Of a DNA stretch of 63,155 nucleotides, positions 40,631 through 51,887 are shown piece after piece. The DNA comes from Perkinsus olseni. Lineage: Eukaryota > Perkinsozoa > Perkinsida. The notes beneath the pieces were generated by a model, which worked only from the letters and a program-made list of their open reading frames with translations, did no database searches and was not told where the DNA came from. The first letter of the stretch is position 1; every line of letters begins with the position of its first letter. A program made the position numbers and the translations under genes. The DNA lies in NCBI GenBank assembly GCA_013115125.1, contig JABANN010000137.1:1-63155 (forward strand), given 5' to 3'.

Positions 40631-43530
40631 CTACACGCTCACGTCTCCAGGTTTGTTTCTTCCTCTCACATGTCGTCTGGCGAAGAGTTCAAGCACCTCC
40701 ATGGCCTTGGCGAGACGACTTCTCGCGGAAACTTGGAAAGCGTTCTCTCTTGACTGCCACATGGCGCCCGGCTCGAAAATGATGGCTGGAATCGGGATTG
40801 GGAAATTGTTCTTGTTGCATTTGTCATAAACCTCTTTGCCGAAGGGCCAGACAGTCATGGTCTCGCCGTTGAAGGTTCCCTCGGAACTACGAGACCCTTC
40901 CAAACAGATGGCTTCCAAGTAGCTGCCAAAAGCGTTCTTGGCAATGTCCTCGGAGGTTTTTGGTTCCTCCTGGGAATGATCTCCCTTTATGCCAGAGAGT
41001 TCACTGATGGCGGCGGTCATGCCCTTCCACCTTATCGGCCTACATAAGTGTGAAGAGTTCTGGAAGCACCACTGGGCAGCAGGACACTCACATGCCAGGT
41101 AGACGAATACGATGAATCGTGAAGTCCCTGTTGAGGGCCATGGAGAGATCTTTCCCCTCCATTTCGAGATACCAAAGAGACTCCTGAAAAAGAGAGCGCA
41201 TAGCCGTGGCATTGGCGAGATCGGTGACCTTACCGGCATATCCGGAAGTTTGAGAGGCTCGTCTTTTTCAGGAAACACTTTCTTGGCGAACTTGGTGAGA
41301 ACATCACTCCCCAAGGATGATGGCATCGCATATGAATTTTTACCGCCGAATGATATCCACTTATCGTTCGAGTCTAACTCCAGCTGCCATGAGAACTCCT
41401 GTTGAACAGAACTCTCATTCAGGGCGCCTCCCTCCTTTGGTCGGAACCTCCCCGAGGCATAGTTCCAGGCATACTTGAGGACGTCTCGCATGGTCGCCTT
41501 ACAGTCGGACGGCTGAGACCTCGGAAGGCCGTAAGGCATGCCGCTCCGCTCAAGGCTCGTCGTAGCTGTAATCTTGCGCTTCCTGAAGGCCGCAAAGGGC
41601 AGGGTCAGGATGATAACCAAGTGTAATAAGACGAGACCGCCCAGAAAGAATCAGAGTACCGGATCACTGCTTCGGAGTAAGGCCAGAAGGGCACTGCGAA
41701 TAAAAGACAAGACCCACGCCAATTTTTCCCGTCGCCGAGTGGAAGAATTCCCGCACAGGAAGAGCTTGCCGCTACGCTGACGCTTCGACCCGGATCAACA
41801 ACATCATAAAACCTCAAGTGACTCTACTTAGATCACGAAACGGGTGCAGAGTTCTCCATTTTTGAGGAACACTCTGTAACAGCAGTAATGGCGAGAATAT
41901 CAAAACCTCACGTTGGTCCCTTGTCTCCCTCGAGCACGTTATAATAAAGCTTCAAATCTTCTCCCTTCAAATCCAGTTCGTAAAAAACCTTCTCATCCGC
42001 AGAAGTGGTGAAGACATGGAACACCCGGCACTTGAAGCCCTGAAGGAAGGTATCGGCGTCGTGATACGATCACCCGCGGAGGGAGGACCAGTTGAGAGTA
42101 TACCTGAGGTTGCAGTAGGGACTCGTAGACTTGCAGACTCTTAGATTGGCGGATCTCCTCGGGAGTTGGCACACGAGGGCGTGCTCTCGGCAGAGGTGAC
42201 CTAGGTTCTTCAGGCGACGGCGATCTGGACCTTGACTTCTCGATGAGCGCAGGGCTGGTAGATTGAAGGAGCTCGTCAGGCGTCGGCAAACGAGCACGTG
42301 ATCCCGGAGAAGGTGATCGAGACTTGGATCCGGACGGCGACGGGGACCTGGACCTCATTGTGGACGCAGGGTTCTTCGACTGAGAGTCTTCAGTAGGCGT
42401 TGAAGGTGGCGACTTAGTAACCCTCGGCTTTGGAACGGGTTTCGTGGCATCGGGCTGGGCGGCGATGGTATCCTGAGCAAAGGAAGCTGCAGGGCGAATA
42501 GAAGGAAAAGATCGTTACCAGGCCCAGCTGGTTCGTTGCAGAGCGGGAGCTCTTCTTTGGGGGAATGGGAGGTGTAACGCCCTCGACTGAGACCTACGAA
42601 AGGAGATGCCGTAGGTGGGAGGTTGTTGATTTCATCAGGGAATTCAATGACCGTCTTCACTTGGAATTTCCATTCACGATGATCATCGGCAGGCGGAGAG
42701 AGTAGAGGAATTCAGCACGAAGAGTGGCGACCTCAATCTCGAACAATAAGCCGCGAGTCGTGTAACACCAACGCTCTAACGCTTCTCACCTCAATGTCCT
42801 CCCAGTTGGGCTTGCGTCCCTGCTTGAGAGGGAGCGAACGACCATCTTCTTCATCAGGCTGTTCGCGTTCAGTCGGCTGGGCATCAGACTGTTCTTCAGC
42901 GTCCTCTCCCAACTGCTCAGTCAACTTCTGTTTCCTCTCATTCAGTTTCTTCATCAACTCCTCACTTTGACCGTTCATAACTTGGACGCCATTCGGACTC
43001 ACCTGAAGCGTGTTGGCGTTTCCCACTGCACCTCATTCGCTGAGAAGGCTCGCCAAGGAGAGTCCCACTTAGCCAGTATCAGAGAGACTTACAGGACTGC
43101 TTGGAGCAGAGGCCGTGTCAGCTTCAGATGTCGGAGGGCTTGCATGTACCGGTAACCGGAAGTTTGCGGGCTGAGAACGACTTTATATACAAAACCACCC
43201 AGCGGAAGAGCCATGAATCACGGCCCATGATCTGGGAAGCAACGGGAGGCACGAAACCAATGAGTTCATTCTGCGGTAAAAACCGAAGGGGTCGGGGACC
43301 AAGCTAGAGTACTTACTAGGAAAGGCTTCGGCGGCGGGTCCCCGCTCTGCTGATCTGCTCTTCGGTAAACCCTTGTCTTCGTCGGGACGGGAGGGGGCGG
43401 CTTCTGAAAGAGCAGGAGAGCAGCAGAGTCTGGTGAGCACAGCCTTCCTATTATTGTGACCTACCCCACTCTGCAGGCCTGCCACTGCATGCATACCGTG
43501 GAATAGGATAGTTGCTCTGATGGCTCGCAT
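40631..43530 (-). CDS. Array gene E: two-module protein with an RS/Pro-rich spacer
   Basis: Exon 1 (43530-43465, 22 codons, phase 0) reads MRAIRATILFHGMHAVAGLQ. Low-complexity exons follow: a Pro-rich one near 43.3-43.4 kb (KPPPPVPTK), a Glu/Gln/Lys coiled-coil-like one at about 42.73-43.03 kb (EELMKKLNERKQKLTEQLGE), and an Arg-Ser-Pro exon at about 42.1-42.36 kb (SRSPSPSGSKSRSPSPGSRA) with an internal duplication (LPTPDELLQS / VPTPEEIRQS). Then come a beta exon (KCRVFHVFTTSADEK), a helical exon (DCKATMRDVLKYAWNYASG), a beta exon (YLEMEGKDLSMALNRDFTI) and a terminal helical exon (EAICLEGSRSSEGTFNGE) to the stop at 40631. Gene H (45.6-47.6 kb) is its closest relative. RS tracts are typical of nuclear splicing factors, which fits poorly with a secreted product. 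Confidence 0.6.
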
Positions 43531-44262
43531 TGGTATCAATGGAGGGACAACAGCTATAGCTGATGATACTGATATGAAGAGAATACCCCGAAGATTCATT
43601 CGACTACGAGATGGTCGGACGATTGCATGCAACCAAAGACTCGGCTTAGACGAGAGACGGATAGAGCGCATGCCAGAGGCCCTCAAGATCAGCAAACTTC
43701 CTCGAATGAGGCTGCACTGAGATGGCATTGAAGAAGAGTACGAAGGGGAGGATGAGGTCTCGCAGCCCTCTGGGCTTCGCATCTCTCAACAATTTTGAGT
43801 GCGAGCGAATCATGCGATAACAGTCGGCGGAGGGCCTCGGCCGACTGCTACCAGACACACATAGTTCGGCAATGACGAGGGAGAGGGTAGAGGAGGGACT
43901 GTGCGCAGCGGAAGGTCTACTGGCGTCTGTGTGATGAGGCTGAGCACCAAGGAAATCCATCATGACCGGAACCCGTCAGTGTTAGAAACTCAGCAGAGAG
44001 ATTGAACAACAGCGAATCATATACGACCTCCAGCATGACACAAGCAGGCAACAACGAAGGCAACGTTCGCTCAAGTAGGCCTGAGCGAAGGACCCTCACA
44101 GGATGGATGAAAGAGGTAATGCGCTGTGATTGTTGGAGGTAGGGATTGAGGACGCTAGAGGCTTAATCGTCATTCACTCGCTTCCTCTTTCGAATCAGAG
44201 AAAGCTTCAGACTGCTGCTGCGGCTGTCCTCTTTGATTACCGATGAGCTTCCGAGGGGCAAC
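43531..44262. other. Intergenic gap, gene F to gene E
   Basis: About 730 bp with open frames but no array module, signal peptide or known domain. Presumed promoter of gene E. Confidence 0.4.
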
Positions 44263-45106
44263 CTAGGAAGGAGCTGATTCCAGAATGGCTCGGCAACTTA
44301 CCGGCTCATCAGGGCACTCGTGGATCTCTTCCAGGGCCCTGGCCAACTCGGAACCTTCGCGGATCTCGAACCGCCCTCCTGTGCCTCTGATGTCCCCTTT
44401 ACAGCCGTCAGCGCAGGGACTGGATTCTGATTCTCCCTCTTCACGCAACGCGCGGGAGGCCATCAAGTGTCCGACCAAGGTTTGCTTGCATAGGGCATCC
44501 CTAGCTTCCTCCGGACTGTCATCAGGGGAAAAGTCGAGGATATCAGACTCGTTGACGACGGGCCAGATCAGCGGTTTCACAAGTCTCTGGGAGCAACGCA
44601 TTTCGTCCCTGATGAGAACAGAGCTCCCAACGGTCTCCTCCAATAACGTTCTCTCACAGTGTCCGCTTCAAAGTCCAGTGAAAAGTTGAATCGCCGGTAA
44701 AGTCGAGGGTGAGGGTCTGCTTGGGGGCCGACACATCTGGTACAGCAAACGAGCACTGTAAACTGGTCTGAGAATTACCGAGGCGGTGCGAAATCGTTGA
44801 GAGGCTCTCACGCCGGAGTCTCGGTCCTCCTCTTTCATCTTACGTCTCGCGTAGACGCGAAATATGTTCCTCGCCGTGGAACAGCCTTCAGGGTTCCGCG
44901 AGCATAGCTCGACCTGAAGTGGGGTTGTCGCAGGGCACACCAGCAAAGTCCGCATCCACTACGCGTTTACAGTTCAACGGCATTCCTCGGCACACAACTC
45001 CATTCGAAAACGAACACACTCCTCCCTGGGCGTGCGTTACCATTCGTCCGAGGAAGGATGACTGGGCCACTACTGGCAATACAGCCAAGTAGAGTGGGGT
45101 ACGCAT
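44263..45106 (-). CDS. Array gene F: short two-module member, reduced
   Basis: Exon 1 (45106-45041, 22 codons, phase 0) reads MRTPLYLAVLPVVAQSSFLG, closely like exon 1 of the large gene D. A weak helical segment follows (VYARRKMKEEDRDSG, compare YIKRKMKNQERPE in gene G). Then a beta exon (LQCSFAVPDVSAPK, ending phase 2) and a helical exon (LCKQTLVGHLMASRALREEG with GGRFEIREGSELARALEEI). The two downstream exons belong to the type seen in genes G, I and J, not to the D type. The gene is thus a mosaic of a D-type leader and a G-type body. The first beta exon of the G type is missing or unrecognisable, so this could be a decaying copy. Function unknown. Confidence 0.5.
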
Positions 45107-45563
45107 TCGAGAACAATAGGGACCAACTGAGGTTAATCACTGAGGTTAATCAATGGTGTTTCCTATGATAATTCTATCAGGGAATGAGGAGCCAAAACCG
45201 CCTGAGAAGAGTCCGTGGGGAATGGGACGACCGAAGGGCCGATGATGAGAACCGCAATCCGGCCAACACCGACAACATCATCATCACAAACACCACGTTT
45301 ACACCAGAGCAGCGATGGTAGTAGTAGTAGGCACTCTGTGATCTCCATCATCACAGGGCAGCTCCATCGCTCACGGCATGCCATTCTTACAGGAGCAGGG
45401 CGATGGAATTACCATCATCGTGCGGGACAGCAAGATGAGACGGAGGCTCGAGAAGGAAACAGAGCAGTCGAGCGCGAGGCGTCAGAAGACTATGGGTTTG
45501 CAGTCGTCTCTCCTCTCACGCGTCTTACACCAAAAACCATATGAATTCGCAAATCATCATTTG
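45107..45563. other. Intergenic gap, gene H to gene F
   Basis: About 457 bp. Sequence next to gene F resembles the region upstream of gene D, including an ATCATCATC-type run. No exon supported. Confidence 0.4.
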
Positions 45564-47589
45564 TCACGACCCGTACTCGGTTTGCTGTCCCACGTGTCTC
45601 CTAGCAAAGAGTTCGAGTATTTCCATCACTCCAGCGAACGGACTGCCCTCGGGAACTTTGAAAGTGAATTCTTCTTCTTCTTCGTTCAAGGCACCACGCT
45701 CGAAAATCTTCGTAGTAATAGAAAGTGGAATAGAGCTCCGAGAGCATTTGTCATAACTCTCTTCGCCAAAAGGCCAGACAGTCACGGTCTCGCCGTCGAC
45801 CATTTCTTCGGAGCTACGAGTGGCCTTCAAGCAGATGGACTCCAAGTAAATTTAGTTGCCATAAGCGACCCGGAAAATATCCTTCGACCTTCGAGGTTTG
45901 TCTTTGTAAAACGTCTTCTTGAGCTGAGAAAGATGGCCGATGGCGGCGAGCATACCTTCCCACGGCGTGGACCTACGATGCTGCAATCAAAGTCGAAGAT
46001 GCCAGGAATGACGGAAAGGCTCACATGCCAGGTAGAGAAATATGATGAATCGTAAACTCCCTGTTGAGGACCATGGAGAGATCTTTGCCCTCCATCTCGA
46101 GGTACCGGAGAGTCTCCTGAAGAAGGGAACGCATGGCCGTGGCATTGGCGATAGACGACTGTACCAATCTGAATGGGAGCTCAACGGGTTCGTTCCCTTC
46201 AGGAATCACTTTCTTGGCGAACTTGGTGAGAACATCACTCCCCAAGGATGATGGCATCGCATATGAATTTTTACCGCCGAATGATATCCACTTATCGTTC
46301 GAGTCTAACTCCAGCTGCCATGAGAACTCCTGTTGAACCGAACTCTCATTCAGGGCGCCTCCCTCCTTTGGTCGGAACCTCCCCGAGGCATAGTTCCAGG
46401 CATACTTGAGGACCTCTCGCATGGTCGCCTTACAGTCGGACGGCTGAGACTTCGGAAGGTCGTCAGGCATGCCGCTCCGCTCAAGGCTTTCCGTAAGGAG
46501 AATCTTGCGCCTGATGAACGTAACAGGGGGAACGTAGCAACACAAGATCGTTGAAGTGAACGCATGGAGGCAATCAACTTGATTGAATCAAGATATACCT
46601 TCACACTGCCGCAAAGGACTCACGTGAGATCTGTGTCACCCTTGTTGACCGAATAATACAGCTTCACGTTCCTGCCCCTCAGACTGAGCTCATACACGAC
46701 ATCGAAACCACCGGCAGTGGTGAATGCGTGAAATACTCGGCACTTGAAGCCCTGAAGTCTCAGGTGTGTATCAGTAATAAAGTAGTAAGAGACGTTGGAA
46801 GGAGATAGACTGAGATTGAGGGCTTACCTGGGGTTGAAGTAGAGGTCCGAGGGCTAGCAGACTCTTAGGCAGCCCGTGGAGTTCGGCAGGGGTTTGGCAA
46901 GCGAGGCCTTCGGGAGGGTAACAAATGCCTCGCTGCAGGTGCTGATACAGACCTGGGCCTTCCACCACTCACGGAGCCAGCCGACTGAAGATCTTGGTAA
47001 GGCGAGGACGACGGCTACCTCGTTATCCTTTCAAAGTTGGTGGCGTCCGAGTCCTAACGAAGAAAAGAGCAGTTAAGAGTCTTCGGCGAGAGAGGAAGCT
47101 CATCCAGTCCGCCAGATTGTACCCAGATGGAGTGAGCCCGTTCCTCGAGATCGGGGCTGATGCACCTTCTGGCGGGGACTGAGGGAATGCAGAAGGCACT
47201 ACTATTGCTGAAAGCCGCATCCTCCGAGAGCCGAGGGACACACGAAGCATGTAGCACAACAGCGAAGTGCCCCTAGACACTCAAGCGCTGCATCAGACCA
47301 AGGAAGCTGCACTATAGGTGGTGTTTGTGGTGTAAGTCAGCTTGCTCGCGATAAGGAGAGGTCAGAAACGTTCCTCGGAAGAAAGGGACGCACTTTATTT
47401 GGATTGTGGGGTGGCCGAGGCGACCTCCGTTGAGCTCTGCTATCTGTTGGTAGAGGAAGAGGAGGCCTCTGAAGAAGTAAGGGGAGGGTTGGTATCGACA
47501 ATGGGACCATCGGCATAATCTACCCCACTCTGCAGGCCTGCCACTGCATGTATACCGTGGAAAAGGATAGTTGCTCTGATGACACGCAT
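45564..47589 (-). CDS. Array gene H: close paralogue of gene E, possibly damaged
   Basis: Exon 1 (47589-47524, 22 codons, phase 0) reads MRVIRATILFHGIHAVAGLQ, almost the same as gene E. Later exons include a short spacer (VCQTPAELHGLPKS), a beta exon (KCRVFHAFTTAGG), a helical exon (DCKATMREVLKYAWNYASG), a beta exon (YLEMEGKDLSMVLNREFTI) and a terminal helical exon (YLESICLKATRSSEEM). Gene E's RS-rich exon is not recognisable here. In the last module an in-frame TAA lies at 45852-45854, inside a 6-nt insertion relative to gene E. It could be removed as part of a 30-nt GT-AG intron, so the gene may be either truncated or intact. About 240 bp are nearly identical with gene E. Confidence 0.55.
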
Positions 47590-48239
47590 TGGTATCAATG
47601 GAGAGGCAACAACTATAGCTGATTAAGGAGCGCTTTAGGAAGACTCGTTTAAGTCCGGGAGTAGCGTGGAAGGTCTTCGGTTGTTAGGATGCGACCAAAT
47701 CTCCAGGCAGGCGCTCTACCGGAGGCTCTCATTTTTGCGATCTACCTTCCTAATGCCGCCTGAAAGCTTTGCGAAGGTCGGATGCAGGAGTCTGACCGCG
47801 AAGACTCTTGCCAGGAGGGCGGCATTCCATAGTTGCCAGCGAAAGGCACAGTGTTCTCGATGTACACCACGGAAAGAGCAATACAAAAGCAACTGAAGCA
47901 ACTAACAGAATCTTGAAAGCGGTCAAGAAAGCAGGCGGGAAGCCCTCGAATGGCTACGCTCCGCCCCGTTCCTCTTAGCATTGATAAGACAAGAGAGAGA
48001 GACAGAACAACAACGCTTGACACACAACCTCTAACATGTCACAACGGTAAGATGGAGGAGGGCTATTCGGCTTGATAGACATGAGAAGAGTGTAGCGCAG
48101 AATGCTTGGCCTGCTAGTCTGTAAGTACCTAAGCCACGGCAGAATGGCAGAAAAGCCAATACAGGATGAGGCCCGCGGCCCTCTGTAGTTTCTGATGAAC
48201 TTACCGCGGGTGGCCTAGCGTAGCACATGAAGTTGAAAC
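47590..48239. other. Intergenic gap, gene G to gene H
   Basis: About 650 bp. Open frames near 47.7-48.0 kb have hydrophobic stretches but no array module; possibly an extra 3' exon of gene G. Nothing firm. Confidence 0.35.
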
Positions 48240-49642
48240 TCACATGTCTCGAGGACTTACCTCACTATAGATGTAGGCTTCAATCGTCTTGACGACCTCA
48301 GCTACTGCGGACCCTTCGCGGATCGTGAACCACCCTCCTTCGCCGGCTATGTCCTTCTTGCAGCCATCAGCAGCGCAGGGACTGGCTGCATCTCTCTCCT
48401 CAGTACGGGAGGCGCGGAAGGCCATCAAGAATTCAATGAAGGCTTGCTTGCATAGGGTATCAGTAACCTCCTTTGGACTAGCATCAGATGAGGGGTCGGG
48501 GATACCGGAGACGCCGGTGGCTGGCCATAGCTCTTTCAGCGGGCGTATATACTTGTCCAAGGACCCTAATTTCTTCCTGAGAGGAGCAAAACCCTCGCGA
48601 ATCCCGCAAACACTGAGGCTCGATTACAGTGCGTGAGAACGGACTGAGTGTAGCGTGAAATCCATGGCGATGCCGAGGGTGAGCGGAGTTGGCTTGCGGA
48701 CAGCAGAGTTGTCCTCTACGCTGAAAGTGCACTGTAGAGGCGCCTGAACACAGCGAAAATGGTAGTAGCAGTGGACATGAAATTCTTCCAACCTCCGGTC
48801 GTTCTTGGTTTTTCATCTTCCGTTTAATGTAAGTAACGAGAAGATGCCTCATGAATGATTCGTCAGGGAGCAGAAGGCTTCTCGCGCCATCGTTGGTGGT
48901 AGAGTTGTTCTCCCAGAGGTCTTTGAACTCACTCTCCAGTCGTCTGATGAGCTTCCCTTTCAAGTGGCGATAGATGCTCTCGTCCACATCCCTCCTGCGC
49001 GAGACGATGTGACGGGAGCCCTCATACATCCCGTTCAGCAGGTATTGATAGCAATCGGTGGAGGAGGAAAGATTTTGGAAAATGATTCCCTTGGAGCTCC
49101 TGACAACAGCAACAATCAGTGACAGAGGACCGTGAAGGGGCAGTTACGAGTAATCCGAGAAGTAATAAGCCTTCACATCATCCGCCTGGCTGGTCGTGTT
49201 CGTTTTCACTGACAACTCATAGACTTCGTTCCAAGGGAAGGGCGACCAGGAGTAAACCCTGCATTTCGACCCCTGGCAGCAGCACACAGCAACCACACTT
49301 CCCACGAATCAGCCCCGAGCCGTGGCCTACTGTAGATAGATGAGTAGAAAGAGGACGCTGATCTGGCAAGGGTACGGGCATCTTCAAGCGTGATCGCTGT
49401 ACTTCGGCGGGCTTCCTCGTCGGGAAAGGCGCGTATTCTCTGTCCTACTCAAAAGGAGCGATAAACCTACTTCGAGTACTCAGAGTGTCGCAAGGAAAGA
49501 CCAGAGCTGCAGCGATGATGATGAAGACCACACGCTAATGGAGCGTATCATGCGTAGTCAGGCGAGTGCTCACCTCGTAGGCAGCAGTCGAGCTGACTGA
49601 TTGCGGTAGAAGCGGTAGCAGCAGAGCGGCGGTCCAATACAT
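48240..49642 (-). CDS. Array gene G: short two-module secreted protein
   Basis: Exon 1 (49642-49574, 23 codons, phase 0) is a signal peptide, MYWTAALLLPLLPQSVSS. The next exons are beta (KCRVYSWSPFPWNEVYELSV, ends phase 2), helical (DCYQYLLNGMYEGSRHIV, then LPDESFMRHLLVTYIKRKM), beta (LQCTFSVEDNSAVRKPT with MDFTLHSV) and a last helical exon (LCKQAFIEFLMAFRASRTE, then GGWFTIREGSAVAEVVKTI). The whole protein is about 300-350 residues, so it shows the two-module unit in its simplest form. Genes I and J to the right are tandem duplicates with the same exon plan. The stop at 48240 may be bypassed by a donor just before it. Function unknown. Confidence 0.65.
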
Positions 49643-49693
49643 AACGGGGAGTGTAGGGAGGTACTATCGAGAGAGGGGTGAGTGAGAGGGAAT
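49643..49693 (-). promoter_or_regulatory. Conserved leader block upstream of gene G
   Basis: On the minus strand a pyrimidine-rich tract (CTCTCTCGATAG) lies about 30 nt before the ATG and is shared almost base for base with genes I and J. It resembles a 3' splice acceptor, as used for a 5' UTR intron or for spliced-leader addition, or a core promoter. Confidence 0.45.
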
Positions 49694-49847
49694 ACATCAA
49701 GCGATGAGACTTCGGATCCAATCCTCCCATCTTGCCCGAGTTGGCATGAAAGTAACCACGCATTGGTATTAGCAGCACAAGGGAAGGACGGGGGAACGAC
49801 AAATGAGTGGAGCGCACACCTTACACGCCACAACAGAGCAATGAAGA

Positions 49848-51491
49848 TCATTCACGCTTTTTCCTCCAACAACATCGAAAGATAGACGGCTGCCTGGGCG
49901 TTCGCTCTCTCCTTTGAATGTCTGAATGTATCACCTGAGGGCTGCCGATGGGACGTCGCGTGTTAGCCTCGGGTGGGTGGCCACTTACCACCATACCATT
50001 ACTGTCTGGCTTTAGCACCCAGTCTAATGTCCCACTCGGTTCGATAACCTCTGTGGTTCGTGATGAGGCTCTAGGACTAGCCTGAGATGCGGTATCAGCT
50101 AGAGAGAAGATACCCTGAGAACGCACCCTGCCGAGGAGGTATCTTTCAATTCGCTTCAGCTCGTCGGCGGCCTTGGAGCCTTTCCGGAGCGAAAACATCC
50201 CGTGCCGGCCGAGAATCTCTCCTTTGCAGCCAGCAGCGCAGGGACTGGCCACGACTGTCTTATCATCGCGGAACGCGCGGAAAGCCATCAAGTATTCGAC
50301 GAAGGCTTGCTTGCATAGGGCATCAGTAACTCTCCTCGGACTTGCATTCGATGAGGGGTCGGGGATACCGGAGTCGCCGGTGGCTGGCCATAACTCTCTC
50401 AGTGCATCGACTCGTGCTTTCAGGTCTGGGAGTTCGGCGAACTCAGTTCGCTCCTGGAGGAAGCGAGCCCTCCATAGGTCCCCCCCTGACGCGAGTCACC
50501 TACAATGCATCTGAACTGACTGAGTTTAGTGTTGTGAAATCCCTAGCAATGGCAAGCCTGAGCATCTGCCTAGAAGTAACGTCTTCTTGAACGCCGAAGG
50601 AACACAGTAGACCGGCCTGATAGGAGCTCACTGGCTATGACAAGCGGAACCTGATGATTAGCCGCACTCACCTTCGGCGGCTCATTCCACATCTGTCGTT
50701 CAACGTACGTAACGAGTACATACTTCAGCAAGGAATTGTCAGGAAGTACCAGAGACTTCGTACGGCCGATAGTGGTGACACTCGTCCTCCATAAGTGGGC
50801 GAAATCGCTCTTCAATTCTCTGTGAATCTTGGGTTTCAAGTGTTGATAAATGGCTTCACTCTGGTTGGTATCGCGGGGGAAGATGTACCGAGGCACCTCG
50901 TTCTCCATGGCGGAGAGTAAGTAGTGGTAACAGTCAACCTTGGGAGGCAGATTTCTCTCGACACGACCCTTTTCGCATCTGACCAAGTACAGTCGGCGAC
51001 TGCATGTTGGTCAAAGAGAGCAAAGATCGCAGGTTCTCAGTTACTTTCTGTCGGAGGAGTGGTAAATCTTGGCCTCATTCTTGCCAGTATTCGGATTTGG
51101 TTCCACGGAGAGTTCGTAAACTTCCTCCTTAGGGTCCTGGGACCAGGAATATACTCTGCACTTCGCCCCCTGATAGAGAATGTAGTCCCTACAGGGCAAG
51201 GCTGACGCGGCGACTACTTCAGAGAGAAGATGAGTTGGAGCCCGCTGGCCTTGAGATGACGACAAGGAGGCATCAGGCGGGGGCTGCTTTCTACTCGAGG
51301 TACGTTCCTTCGATGATGCGCTCTGCTTTATGTCCACATTCTGCACAAACACGGACGAAGTCGATTTTTTCCAATGACTCAGATGAAGACTCGGCTGTAC
51401 AAGCTGTCTGGCGAGTGCTCACCTCGTAGGCGGCGGCCGAGCTGACTGATTGCGGTAGGAGCAGTAGTAGCAAGGCTGTCGTACAATACAT
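49848..51491 (-). CDS. Array gene I: short two-module secreted protein
   Basis: Exon 1 (51491-51423, 23 codons, phase 0) is a signal peptide, MYCTTALLLLLLPQSVSS. Beta exon KCRVYSWSQDPKEEVYELSV, helical exon DCYHYLLSAMENEVPRYIF with LPDNSLLKYVLVTYVERQM, a second beta exon near 50.5-50.6 kb, and a terminal helical exon with a Cys-rich segment (SPCAAGCKGEILG) and FSLRKGSKAADELKRIERYL. Compared with gene G the C-terminus is about 80 residues longer and Ser/Pro-rich before the stop at 49848. Order and phases match genes G and J. The gap to gene G is only about 205 bp. Function unknown. Confidence 0.65.
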
Positions 51492-51540
51492 AACGGGGAG
51501 TGTAGGGGGATACTATCCAGAGAGGTGCATCGAGGAATGC
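51492..51540 (-). promoter_or_regulatory. Conserved leader block upstream of gene I
   Basis: Same block as before genes G and J (GGGAGTGTAGGGGGATACTA on the plus strand), with one substitution in the TATCGAGAG part and divergence after about 35 bp. The remaining 350 bp to gene J hold no supported exon. Confidence 0.4.
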
Positions 51541-51887
51541 AGCAGGCGGAACGATGTCGTATCCTAGGGCTTTGTCATGTCTACTAGACACTGGTATTAG
51601 TAACACAGCACGAGAGCATAACAACAACAAAGAGCACACACGTTGCACCAAGGAACAGCAGCCATACACCTTACATCATCTCTACAGCGATATTGAAAGG
51701 GGAAAGCTGCGGAAGCTCAGTCTGCTGGTGAGTACAGGAGAGCAAAGCGAGACTGAGTTTAGTAGGACAGGGAGTAAAACAGGGCCTGTCCTGGTGCCTC
51801 CACCTTATTTATTGTTGGCCCCCCTTCTTCCCGGCCTTGGCGGAACTGGCGGAGGCTCTTCTGTCGTCTCCGGTGAGCTGGTGGGCT

